Source: Caldifarciminota bacterium
Lineage (GTDB): Bacteria > Hydrothermota > Tepidihabitantia > Tepidihabitantales > Tepidihabitantaceae
Length of the DNA stretch: 34,804 nt
NCBI GenBank assembly: GCA_026397595.1
Contig: JAPLUO010000363.1
Coordinates: 1-34,804 of the forward strand
Direction: 5' to 3'
The notes below the pieces were generated by a model, which was given only the letters and a program-made list of their open reading frames with translations, did no database searches and was not told where the DNA came from. The first letter of the stretch is position 1. Each line of letters begins with the position of its first letter. Below are positions 25,487 through 33,243 of this stretch, piece after piece. The position numbers and the translations under genes are program-made.

Positions 25487-25932
25487 GCTTCAAAGCTCCC
25501 TTGAAAACTCACCGGAAAGCTCCGTACATATTACGCCGAGCATGAAATGTTTGACAGTTCTTGATGTCACCCCTTATACCCCTGTCACCCTGAGCGTAGC
25601 GAAGGGTCTTTGCACTCGAAGATTCTTCGGCGTCGAACGCCTCAGAATGACAAACATTTCCTGCTCTCGTTAGTAGCTCCACGCGCAGTTCCTTGGGAAG
25701 CTCACTCGAAAGCTCGCCGGAAAGCACCGGCGAAAGCTCGGTCCAAAGCGCCGGCAAGAACCTCGGCCATCGCTTCGCGGCAAGCTCCCGAACAAGCTTG
25801 CGTCAGAACTCGCGGCATAGCTGGTGTGAAGGCCTTGGGGAAAGCCCGCCGCAAAGCTCATCGCCAAGCCCTCTTGAAAACACCATTCAAGGCTCATTCC
25901 AGAACTGGTTCGAAGGCAGCGGGAAGGGTGTG
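25487..25932. repeat. Degenerate 12-nt tandem array, interrupted by a dispersed repeat
   Basis: Units of exactly 12 nt with consensus close to NNNNAAAGCTCN run 25487-25522 (3 units) and about 25693-25932 (20 units). Examples are CTTCAAAGCTCC, CTCGAAAGCTCG, GGCGAAAGCTCG and CCGCAAAGCTCA. Units are degenerate: the AAAGC core is strongest and the first four bases vary freely. The array is split by the dispersed repeat at 25528-25675. In one plus frame it would read as tetrapeptides such as KARR-KAPA-KARS, but no credible start or ribosome site is present, so I treat it as a repeat. Confidence 0.8.
25528..25675 (-). repeat. Dispersed repeat, right copy of an inverted pair, inserted in the 12-nt array
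   Basis: This is the reverse complement of 24304-24441. It begins ATATTACG and ends CTCTCGTTAGTA on the plus strand. Array units resume within about 20 bp on both sides, so the element seems to have entered the array. No long open frame is present. Confidence 0.85.
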
Positions 25933-25997
25933 CGAGGGAAATCGGGGATAGCACATTGAGAGCGAGGAAGTTAGAACACGTCTCGGCGGGCGGCGGA

Positions 25998-26015
25998 TGT
26001 ATGCTATAGGATACA
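25998..26015. promoter_or_regulatory. Imperfect 18-bp palindrome upstream of a small membrane ORF
   Basis: TGTATGCTATAGGATACA is palindromic at 16 of 18 positions and ends 9 bp before the candidate start at 26025. It could be a regulator site; no promoter boxes with good spacing are obvious. Confidence 0.3.
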
Positions 26016-26024
26016 TATGGAGAA

Positions 26025-26243
26025 ATGGGAAAGGGCGGCAAACCTGACCGACTCCGGATGCCCCGGGAACTCAACCCAAGATCCCGGGAACTGAAACAGG
26101 AACTCACCGTCAAGACACCTAGATCGGTGCGCGGCAGCGTACTGGCCTACATCATCGTGGCCCAGGCACTCGGCTACGTAATCATCACTGTCTGGGGCCT
26201 GCTCGGAATCTGGCGTCTCCAAATCAGGCCGACGCCCGAATGA
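26025..26243 (+). CDS. Possible small single-pass membrane protein
   Basis: This 72-residue frame has a basic, hydrophilic N-terminal half rich in Arg, Lys and Pro, and a hydrophobic helix at about residues 40-62 (LAYIIVAQALGYVIITVWGL). I do not recognise it. There is no strong ribosome site, although GGAGAAATG is just upstream. An 18-bp palindrome precedes it. The surrounding DNA is repeat-rich, so the frame may be fortuitous. Confidence 0.35.
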   Translation: MGKGGKPDRLRMPRELNPRSRELKQELTVKTPRSVRGSVLAYIIVAQALGYVIITVWGLLGIWRLQIRPTPE

Positions 26244-26450
26244 CACGCCAAGAATGCCGGGAATCGCCGCAGTTTCGGACTCCCGGCTTCGTGTTCTGGT
26301 TCCTCCTCTCTGAACTCTGACCTGCCAGTCGCCCGCAATCCGATGTCTCTTGCCTGCGCCTACTCTTCTTCAGGGCTGACGGTCTCCTCCTCGGTACGAC
26401 GGGCAATCTGCAGCGGAGGGTCGAAGCATTTAGCGGTCGTGGTCTGGCGA

Positions 26451-26473
26451 AACCCCGCCTTGTCAGCGGGGTT
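26451..26473 (-). terminator. Hairpin terminator downstream of the minus-strand GT-C-like gene
   Basis: AACCCCGC (26451-26458) and GCGGGGTT (26466-26473) form an 8-bp perfect stem with a 7-base loop. On the minus strand it lies 27 bp beyond the stop at 26500 and is followed by TCGCC, so the T-tract is poor. Confidence 0.6.
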
Positions 26474-26499
26474 GTTGTCTGGTACGACCCCGTCGCTGT

Positions 26500-27849
26500 C
26501 TATTGCCTCACCTTCTTGGTGTCGTTCCTGACCAGCACGTTGTTCCTCGTGTCGTTTGTCAATGAGATAACATGATAGTCACGCGCTGTCGCCTCAAGCT
26601 CCTCAGGGAAATCCTCAGTCGCCCATACCTGGAGAATCATATCCGGGGCGTGATGCTCTATTGTCCAAGCCATGGAGAACTTGAGATGCCCGGGCAAGAA
26701 CCATGTGAGTGGGTTTTTACCCTTCGGTGCGCGGTGCGCCGGCATCCTGGCTATTGTAGCCTCATTCATCCCCAGCAAATCCACATACAACCGCTGCTGT
26801 GCCATCCACGGGATTATCCCGGCAGCAGCGACGGCTATCTTGGTGTCACGCTCGGTGTGGTTGCTCACCCACCGTGCCATCCAAGCCATCCTCTGATACT
26901 GGATTTCCCCCGGCTTGTGTATTAGCAGAGTCTTGGCCGGGTTTACCCACGTCAGGCATAGCAAGGCCACGACCATTGCTCTAAGTAGCTTGCTAAAATT
27001 GCGCGTCACGTCTACTACGGCTAGAGAACCGAGGATTGCCAACAGAGGCAACGCGGAGATGACTATGCGGCTTCCTTCCATCGAACTTTGCCACGCATCA
27101 CCGCCAACGGCGACAGACAACAGGACCGCGGCCAGGAACGTCCACAACAGCGGACGGCGTTCACGACTCCATGTCCGCGCTGCCACGAGTGTCAAGAACA
27201 ACAGCGGCAGACCACGACGCAGCAGGTCGGTAAACTCCACCCATGCCCCGCGAGTTACCATCAGCAGCCATGGGTAGCCGCTGAGTTTCAGTGCCAGCGT
27301 GTTTGTCGGCAGCGGGAACCGGGTCAGGACAATCAGGGCTGCGGCGGCGGCGACCAGCCACCACTTGCGTCTCAGCCAGTAGTAGTATGCCGTGACCAGC
27401 CCTAACGCGACCATCGAGAACTCCCATCCCTGCGCGAACACGTTGACCACCGGCCAGCAGGCTATCGTCAGGACTCCCGCGATGGTAGCCGCACGGTTGC
27501 CACCGAGCAGGTCTGCCGCACGCATAGCGTAGAACACGGTCAGCACATACGCCACGCCGTTGAACGCCTGAATCAGCAGCGGGGCCCTGGACACAACCGG
27601 CCACAACTTCCAGGCCAGCGCCGACAGCCATACCCAAAGGATGGACGAGAAACCGCCGCCTGGCCCGCCGGGATACCACGCAAGCTGTCCGACGTCGGCC
27701 AGCGTACGCCCGTAGCACATCGTTATCATCACATCGTCGGCCGGCATGAAGTAGCGCGTCCCGTCTATGACGAAAGAAGGCCGCCACACACATGCGGCGT
27801 AGTAAATGGCGGCTACTGCCAGAAGCAGAAGACGGGTACGGGTCGTCAT
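26500..27849 (-). CDS. Polytopic GT-C-like membrane protein
   Basis: From ATG 27849 the protein is 449 residues with about nine hydrophobic segments and a soluble C-terminal part (about 330-449). After the first helix comes FMPADDVMITMCYGRTLADVGQLAWYPGGPGGGFSSILWVWL, read in pieces. This is the GT-C first-loop pattern with a DD pair, a Y-x-R-x-L helix and an S-S-x-L-W turn, as in the protein at 18770. AAGGAG abuts the ATG directly, closer than usual. The frame is open upstream to 28383, but that part has no membrane helices, runs against plus-strand coding sequence and is not used. A surface glycan role is inferred. Confidence 0.72.
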   Translation of the reverse strand: MTTRTRLLLLAVAAIYYAACVWRPSFVIDGTRYFMPADDVMITMCYGRTLADVGQLAWYPGGPGGGFSSILWVWLSALAWKLWPVVSRAPLLIQAFNGVAYVLTVFYAMRAADLLGGNRAATIAGVLTIACWPVVNVFAQGWEFSMVALGLVTAYYYWLRRKWWLVAAAAALIVLTRFPLPTNTLALKLSGYPWLLMVTRGAWVEFTDLLRRGLPLLFLTLVAARTWSRERRPLLWTFLAAVLLSVAVGGDAWQSSMEGSRIVISALPLLAILGSLAVVDVTRNFSKLLRAMVVALLCLTWVNPAKTLLIHKPGEIQYQRMAWMARWVSNHTERDTKIAVAAAGIIPWMAQQRLYVDLLGMNEATIARMPAHRAPKGKNPLTWFLPGHLKFSMAWTIEHHAPDMILQVWATEDFPEELEATARDYHVISLTNDTRNNVLVRNDTKKVRQ

Positions 27850-27880
27850 CTCCTTCTCACCGCCGGTAGTCTGACTCGCC

Positions 27881-28189
27881 GTGCGTAGTGCTCGCGTGGT
27901 GTCCAAAGTGCCACAAGAATACCTCGACTTACGAGGTTGGCAAGCGGCAGGGCAGCACTTAGCCAGATACCGAATCACCTCACTGCTGCCATACGCCTTT
28001 GTGGAAGTCATCTTCATCGACGGCAAGAACCGCGTGCTCGGCCTCAAGCGCAACATCACGCCGTTCCACATGGCCGGGGCCTGGCGCGGAATCAGAACCC
28101 GCACACTGCCTGCCGGCGCTATCGCGGCAGAGGCTGCATCAACCGACAACTCCGTGGTCCTCGAGACGAAGGAGACGTATGCAGGCTGA
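27881..28189 (+). CDS. Short soluble ORF coupled to the next gene, possibly a truncated remnant
   Basis: The frame from GTG 27881 encodes 102 residues including VPQEYLDLRGWQAAGQHL and LPYAFVEVIFIDGKNRVLG. Amino-acid composition looks protein-like, and the stop at 28189 overlaps the next start at 28179 by 11 bp, as in an operon. I do not recognise a family. There is only 31 bp to the start of the divergent gene, leaving little room for a promoter, so this could be the 3' end of a gene whose front was lost. Many GT-C-like proteins end in soluble domains of this size, but the link is only a guess. Confidence 0.4.
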   Translation: MRSARVVSKVPQEYLDLRGWQAAGQHLARYRITSLLPYAFVEVIFIDGKNRVLGLKRNITPFHMAGAWRGIRTRTLPAGAIAAEAASTDNSVVLETKETYAG

Positions 28190-29315
28190 CCCCCGTGAGA
28201 ACCTCCGTGGCAAGCCCGCGCGTTGCCGCGCCGTCCGTCGCTATGTTCGCGCATTAGTAATCGTTGCTCTCTACTCGTTTGGAGCGCTGTTTGCGTTGAG
28301 TGAGTCAGTCCGCTGGCCCGGAATGGTCGGAGGGAAACGGGCGGAATTCGGCGACATGGTCTACGGTCGAGCAGAACGCCCATTCGTCACGCGCGTTCTC
28401 GTGCCTTGGGTAATTCACGCGGGTGTGACCTTGATGCCTTCGTCGGCCAAGGCGCTGGTCGCCAGCGAAGACCGCGCCGCGGTCAGTTCGAGTCCTGAGC
28501 TGTCCTGGATCGAGCAGTACCCAGTCGAATTCCTGCTGGCCATGGTCGTGCATTTCCTGGCGCTCGTCGCGTTCGCCTTTGCCCTGCGCCGCCTGTGTGC
28601 TACCTTGCTCGAACTCAGGGGGATGCCGTGCGATTTCGCCCCCTTGCTTGCGCTGCTGACTCTCCCATGCATGTACGCGGTCTTCAGCCATATCTACGAT
28701 TTCACGAATCTGCTGTTGTTCACTTTGGGACTACTCATGCTCGCCGGGCGCCGCTGGAACTGGTACCTCCTCGTGTTCCTGCTCGCAACCGTGAACAAGG
28801 AGACGGCTATTCTGCTGACGCTGTTATGGGCGTTGTATGAACGCAGACGCATCCCGGACCGGCGATATCTCGCTCGACTGGCATTGCAGGTAACCGTCTG
28901 GCTGGCAGTGCGCGCCGGGCTGGCTGCGTTGTACAACCACAACACCGGATACCTTCTCGTCTGGCAACTCCCCCGGAACATACACCTGCTGATGCGCCCC
29001 GAGTACCTACTGTTGTTCCGGCAGATTGGGAATTTCCCGCTCGTCCCGTTCGGGCCGAATGTTGTCTTCCTGTTCGCCCTGCTCGTGGCTGTCCTCCGGT
29101 CCCCGCGCACCCACCGACTGCTCAGAGATGCCTTGTGGATCGCGGTTCCGCTGCTCTCTTTCGCCCTCCTCTTCGGGCACATCGATGAGACCCGCGCCTA
29201 CTACGAACTGTTCCCTGTAGTATTCCTTATCCTCATCGAAGGTGTGTACTCGGTGCTGGGGTACCTAACGCTAGACCGACATCCGCCCCAAAGTGTCCAG
29301 GAACATGGAGAGTAG
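28179..29315 (+). CDS. Polytopic membrane protein of unknown function, parent of the decayed copy
   Basis: This is a 378-residue integral membrane protein with about eight hydrophobic segments and a periplasmic-type loop after the first one. Conserved-looking features are AERPFVTRVLVPW near the first loop, FSHIYDFTNLLLF, and VNKETAILL. The NKET motif is one I associate with uncharacterised multi-pass proteins near glycosyltransferases. ATG 28179 has AAGGAG about 4 nt upstream. The C-terminal 160 residues have a near-identical but stop-containing copy at 24545-25045. It lies on the same strand as the next GT-C-like gene, separated by 396 bp. Confidence 0.7.
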   Translation: MQADPRENLRGKPARCRAVRRYVRALVIVALYSFGALFALSESVRWPGMVGGKRAEFGDMVYGRAERPFVTRVLVPWVIHAGVTLMPSSAKALVASEDRAAVSSSPELSWIEQYPVEFLLAMVVHFLALVAFAFALRRLCATLLELRGMPCDFAPLLALLTLPCMYAVFSHIYDFTNLLLFTLGLLMLAGRRWNWYLLVFLLATVNKETAILLTLLWALYERRRIPDRRYLARLALQVTVWLAVRAGLAALYNHNTGYLLVWQLPRNIHLLMRPEYLLLFRQIGNFPLVPFGPNVVFLFALLVAVLRSPRTHRLLRDALWIAVPLLSFALLFGHIDETRAYYELFPVVFLILIEGVYSVLGYLTLDRHPPQSVQEHGE

Positions 29316-29442
29316 AACTTATCCCAGACAACGAACTGTGCTTGCTTCCCCAGAATCCATGGCGGTCATCTAACTCAGCCGCCCCAGATGGTACTGTCGT
29401 TCTGCCAGGTGGGAATAATCAAACAAGCTCCACACAGCCGCC
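29316..29442. other. Intergenic stretch with no recognised feature
   Basis: Nothing recognisable lies between the end of the membrane protein gene and the promoter-like element at 29443. The rest of the gap, 29471-29711, also lacks a convincing gene. Confidence 0.5.
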
Positions 29443-29470
29443 TTGACAGCGCACCACGGACTGCTACTAT
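29443..29470 (+). promoter_or_regulatory. Promoter-like element upstream of the GT-C-like gene
   Basis: A perfect TTGACA (29443-29448), a 16-bp spacer, then TACTAT (29465-29470). If used, the transcript would have a leader of about 235 nt before 29712. I see no riboswitch or attenuator in that leader. Confidence 0.4.
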
Positions 29471-29711
29471 CTCGGCGATGGTCGCGAAGACCGAACGGCC
29501 TTGACAGAAGTGAAATAAGCAATGGGGAGCTTGTCCCAAAACCACTACGCGGAAGGTTCTCGCTACAAACGGCGGTCCTCTCGGCCGATGCCAGACTCAA
29601 TGCGCTGCGACAGGAGCACGCGCCGGTCGAGTTATTAGACGAGCTGTGTGCCCCGAGATTTCCTATTCCCGAGTCTCGCCCCGGCTGTCCTGACGTCAGA
29701 GAACAAGCCCC

Positions 29712-31307
29712 ATGAGCGTTCTTGAACCCGCACCCCTTGCCGAAGATGCGAGCATCGGCCTAGATGCCCAAGGTGCTAATCACCGCTGGAGAGCGGCAGT
29801 CGCTATCCTTGCTCTGGCAGGAGCTGGGCTTGTTCTCCTATCCACAGCCAAGTACGGAGCCGGAATCTCACCTGACTCGGTGTACTATCTCGATGTTGCG
29901 CGCAATCTCGTATCGGGGAAAGGGCTTGTCTTCCACACTGGGGCACCTCTGGTCTCGTGGCCGCCCCTCTATCCGATGCTGCTCGCGCTCATCGGGTTCG
30001 CGACCGGCCTCGACCCTGCGGTATTCGCGCATCTCGTCAACGCCGCCCTCTTCGCCCTCGTCATCTACCTCTCGGCCCGCCTGTTCCGGACCGGTTTCCG
30101 GCAGAACGCTACTTACAGCGTAATGGGTGTGTGCGCCGTGCTGCTCTCCATACCCCTGTCCGAACTCTACGCAATGGCTTGGTCAGAGTGCCTCTTCATC
30201 CCCTTCGTGCTCCTCTACTTGGTTTCCGCACAGTGCTACTGGGACAGCGGCAGCATGCTGTCGCTTGCAGTCATGATTCTCTCAACGGCGCTCGCGTGCT
30301 TAACCCGTTACAGCGGCGTCGCCCTTGTTCCTGCCGGTGTCCTGACGCCCATGCTCGCGACGGGGGTGAACTTCAAAGCGCGGTTCGCCCGCGCATTCGC
30401 CTTCGCGGTCCTCTCGCTGGCGCCTCTCGGACTGTGGCTGTTGCGTAACCACCAACTGACCGGAACGTTTGCGGGACCCCGAGGGCCCTCCACGTCCTCC
30501 ATTACCAACAACGTCATTCTCTGTGTAGAGCCGATGCTCTCATGGTACTTGTTCGGACTGATCTCGGAGTTGGTCGTTCTTGCATGGATTGCCGTTCTGA
30601 CAATCAGGGTCATGTCGTCGAGAACTGCAGCAAGAAGACTGACAAGCAGTCTGAAGGCTGTCCTCGCCGGTCATCTTCCTGCCGTGCTGTTCTTGTTGAC
30701 TTACACCATCATGCTGCTAGTCACATCCAGCACTGTGGAGTACGATCAAATTGGTAGCCGGCTTCTTTCCCCCATCTACGTCCCTGCTACTCTGGTCCTG
30801 CTGAAGGTCGGTTCATACCTGTTTGGTCCGACCCAACGTCGCACAACTGCTTTCGTCAGCAGAGTTCCGCCGGTGCTTCTGGCTCTGTGGCTGTGCTTTC
30901 CGCTCGCGAGCGTCGCGCGTTCAACCGCCCGTCGCTTCAAGAATGGCGCTGGCGGCTGCAACACCAGGATGTGGCGCGAGAGTGAGACCGTCGCGTACGC
31001 CAGACAGATGCTATCGACCAAGGACGATGTCCACGTGTACAGCAACGGCACGGACGCTCTATGGGAACTGGCTCGCGTGAACGCGAGCGAGCTTCCGCTC
31101 AGAGCGGAAATCAACCAGGGCGACCTTTACGGTCACTGGCCCACCGAGAGCGCGTCGGTCCTCGTGTGGTTCAACAACCGCGCTTGGCGCAGGTATTTCT
31201 TCTCGATCGAGGAACTGGAGGAGATTGCCGACGTTGAGGAAGTCGCGCACTTCAGCGATGGTTCTATCTACCGCGTCTCTGTCCGGGATACAGCAGCGCC
31301 ATATTGA
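29712..31307 (+). CDS. GT-C-like membrane glycosyltransferase, PMT/ArnT-related topology
   Basis: This 531-residue protein has an N-terminal cytoplasmic tail of about 28 residues, about eleven membrane helices, and a C-terminal soluble segment (about 430-531). The first loop reads GISPDSVYYLDVARNLVSGKG followed by SWPPLYPMLLALIG. A D/E residue, Y-x-x-x-A-R-N-L and a PPLYP/NPLY turn are typical of GT-39/GT-83-like enzymes that use lipid-linked sugars. The residues between helices one and two and the soluble tail therefore probably face the periplasm. The ATG at 29712 has only a weak ribosome site. No tighter function can be given. Confidence 0.75.
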   Translation: MSVLEPAPLAEDASIGLDAQGANHRWRAAVAILALAGAGLVLLSTAKYGAGISPDSVYYLDVARNLVSGKGLVFHTGAPLVSWPPLYPMLLALIGFATGLDPAVFAHLVNAALFALVIYLSARLFRTGFRQNATYSVMGVCAVLLSIPLSELYAMAWSECLFIPFVLLYLVSAQCYWDSGSMLSLAVMILSTALACLTRYSGVALVPAGVLTPMLATGVNFKARFARAFAFAVLSLAPLGLWLLRNHQLTGTFAGPRGPSTSSITNNVILCVEPMLSWYLFGLISELVVLAWIAVLTIRVMSSRTAARRLTSSLKAVLAGHLPAVLFLLTYTIMLLVTSSTVEYDQIGSRLLSPIYVPATLVLLKVGSYLFGPTQRRTTAFVSRVPPVLLALWLCFPLASVARSTARRFKNGAGGCNTRMWRESETVAYARQMLSTKDDVHVYSNGTDALWELARVNASELPLRAEINQGDLYGHWPTESASVLVWFNNRAWRRYFFSIEELEEIADVEEVAHFSDGSIYRVSVRDTAAPY

Positions 31308-31352
31308 CGGCGGTAGCTCAACGGCTATGTTCTCCGCACTCAACTCGACTGA

Positions 31353-31574
31353 CGGCTGGGGGCGGGCGCCGGACGGCGGCAGGTAAACCGCGTCGACTCC
31401 GTCACTCCGGTCAACAGGTTCCGGGTTATCCTCAGCCGGTTTTTCGACACCACGATGACGATCCTGCCTGATCGCAGCTACTTCTCCATCCTGTCCCGTC
31501 CCTACCAATTCTACGACGCGGACCGGCCGGAGTCCTATCCGGTCATTGGAGGGACGGGCGAGAAAAAGCAGTAA
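31353..31574 (+). pseudogene. Possible C-terminal gene remnant
   Basis: A 73-codon open stretch between a TGA at 31350 and a TAA at 31572 encodes a protein-like sequence with RFRVILSRFFDTTMTIL and SYFSILSRPYQFYDADRPES. It has no start signal at its front, and the only ATG is in the middle. It follows the GT-C-like gene by about 45 bp. I do not recognise it; it may be the tail of a lost gene. Confidence 0.3.
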
Positions 31575-31584
31575 CGCCTTCACG

Positions 31585-31800
31585 CGGCCCCAATTGCCAA
31601 TCGGAAATCGTCAATCGGAAATCAAATAACCGCCAAGTACGCCAAGGCCCGGAGGGACCATCCGCAGATTACATAGACGACGCGAAGCGTCACCCCGACG
31701 CGGATGGAGGGGTCTCTCGGGAGTCCGCTCGTAGCTGGCCGCTTCCCGCCTTCCGCTATTCGCCACTGCAAACTGCAAACTGACAACTCGGGTGCTCAGG
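31585..31800. repeat. Cluster of word-like repeats
   Basis: This has CAATCGGAAATCGTCAATCGG, CCGCCAAGTACGCCAAGG, a GAGGGGTCTCTCGGGAG segment shared with the repeat at 20525, and ACTGCAAACTGCAAACTGAC. No gene is supported here. Confidence 0.65.
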
Positions 31801-31805
31801 GCATC

Positions 31806-31864
31806 CCGCAGAGCTCGCTGGGAAGCTTGTGGGAAAGCCTCGTAGATTGGTCATTCGAAGCTCA
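31806..31864. repeat. Short degenerate 12-nt tandem array
   Basis: About five units: CCGCAGAGCTCG, CTGGGAAGCTTG, TGGGAAAGCCTC, a divergent unit, and ATTCGAAGCTCA. They fit the NNNNAAAGCTCN consensus of the array at 25487-25932 and show the same 12-nt spacing, with a one-base slip before the last unit. Confidence 0.65.
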
Positions 31865-31971
31865 CTATGTGCGGACTTTCGCCCCGCGACAGGCATCAGC
31901 CTGTCAATAACGCGGGAGTCAGGCCCAATGTCCCGCTCCCCGCTATTTCCGCAGTTATCCTGTGCCTTCCG

Positions 31972-33117
31972 CTACTTCGGTTGCCCGGGCGGACGAGCGC
32001 GGCCGAGCGGATGCGGGCCAAGGGACTGGCGCAGTTCCTCCCAGCGCGGAATGACGATCACAGCCAGCCTGCGCACCAGCGCCGGGGCACGGCCACGGGC
32101 CGAATAGTACTCATCGGTCGCCATCGCCTCGACCTGTCTCTTGCACTCGTCCGATTCCGGCGCGTGATGGTCAACAGCGGAACAGAGCTGACGCACAAGG
32201 CTACGCCAAAGCTGTAGCCGCCTGGGGTCGAGCCCGGCCAGTTCCGGCAACCGACTGACCTCCTGCCAAAGCTCTTCGACCAGGGCTGCACGCGCCTTGT
32301 CCCACGCATCGCGCTCCGGCCGCCGGTCCGGCTTTGGCTGGAACCCGTACCTGGGCTGGGTCTCGCCCGGCTCGAACTGCGGTGCCACGTCAAGCTGACC
32401 CGCCATCTCTGCCTGCCCGAAGAACTCAATCAGCCCATCCCTGACTGCCTGCAGATGCTCTGGTCTCACCGCCTCTTCGCCGGCACGAAGCCTGGCCGCC
32501 TGCTCGAGCAGGGCCGGACGCTTGCCCGCGCGCCTGCCCCGGGACCGGTTCAGCGCGCTCCACACCCTCACCGCGTAGCTCTGCAGATACCGCTCGTTGT
32601 CCGGCCCGGGCCGCAGGTGCTCGGTCTCGATGATGTCCACTACCCGGCGCCTCACCCGTCTTGCCCAGACCTGGGACAGGGCAAAGCTCCGCGCCCGCCT
32701 CACCCGCTCCTGAGGAAGAGGCAAGGGCTCGTGCTTCTCCTCTGCCCTGCGCCTGATTCCCCGGTCAAACCGCTCCACGGCCCGGTCTATCTTGGCAGGC
32801 AGGAACTCCCGCACCTTGGCCAGAGCCTTGCTCGTCTCGACCTCAACCACGGTCTGCTTCGCCGTGTATCGGTCAAGCACGTCCTGGATGTCGGCGAAAC
32901 CGGCCCGGCAGGCGCGCAGATAGTCGGCCAGCAGGCCGACACCGGGGTTCGGGACCTCGCCCCGCTCAAGCCTGCCCGCGACGTGATGACTGCCCTTACC
33001 CTGGCGGCCCATCGCGGTCGCCAGCTTCTGCTGGGTCAGACCTGCCTTGAGCCTGCACTCGCGCAGCCTCTTGCCAAGCTCCTCATCGCAGTCGTACCGG
33101 TCCTTAGGTCTCTTCAT
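31972..33117 (-). CDS. XRE-type helix-turn-helix regulator with long unknown C-terminal region
   Basis: This 381-residue protein has an N-terminal Cro/CI-type HTH (about 12-72): GKRLRECRLKAGLTQQKLAT is helix 1-2, followed by HHVAGRLERGEVPNPG for the recognition and following helices. Residues 90-381 are rich in Arg, Ala, Glu and Leu, predicted helical, and not recognised; they include QVWARRVRRRVVDIIETEHL and several Arg-rich runs. The ATG at 33117 lies 11 nt after a consensus -10 box and overlaps no other gene. A 13-bp-arm palindrome in the promoter suggests self-control. It stands alone between repeat regions. The partner or signal is unknown. Confidence 0.75.
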   Translation of the reverse strand: MKRPKDRYDCDEELGKRLRECRLKAGLTQQKLATAMGRQGKGSHHVAGRLERGEVPNPGVGLLADYLRACRAGFADIQDVLDRYTAKQTVVEVETSKALAKVREFLPAKIDRAVERFDRGIRRRAEEKHEPLPLPQERVRRARSFALSQVWARRVRRRVVDIIETEHLRPGPDNERYLQSYAVRVWSALNRSRGRRAGKRPALLEQAARLRAGEEAVRPEHLQAVRDGLIEFFGQAEMAGQLDVAPQFEPGETQPRYGFQPKPDRRPERDAWDKARAALVEELWQEVSRLPELAGLDPRRLQLWRSLVRQLCSAVDHHAPESDECKRQVEAMATDEYYSARGRAPALVRRLAVIVIPRWEELRQSLGPHPLGRARPPGQPK

Positions 33118-33128
33118 GTGCCGGTGCC

Positions 33129-33162
33129 ATTATACGCATGATAAGTGTTCTTATCAAGCGTA
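33129..33162 (-). promoter_or_regulatory. Consensus promoter with overlapping palindromic operator for the XRE-type gene
   Basis: On the minus strand TTGATA (33157-33152), a 17-bp spacer, and a perfect TATAAT (33134-33129). An inverted repeat covers the spacer and -35 box: TACGCATGATAAG (33133-33145), loop TGTT, CTTATCAAGCGTA (33150-33162), with one mismatch between arms. The start codon is 11 nt from the -10 box, so the mRNA is probably leaderless. Confidence 0.8.
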
Positions 33163-33243
33163 TTCTCTCCCTTGTCATTGTAAGCTCCGCGCTCTGCGCT
33201 CATTGCTCATAACTCGCTGGAAATGACACCCCCGTTGGGGGGA

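Noticed and set aside
27850-28383. N-terminal extension of the minus-strand GT-C-like protein
   Set aside because: The extension has no membrane segments, is His/Arg/Ser-rich, and runs against the start of the plus-strand membrane gene. ATG 27849 lies right before the first helix.
29443-29715. A 90-codon ORF before the GT-C-like gene
   Set aside because: It starts on top of a promoter-like element, has no ribosome site and no protein-like features.
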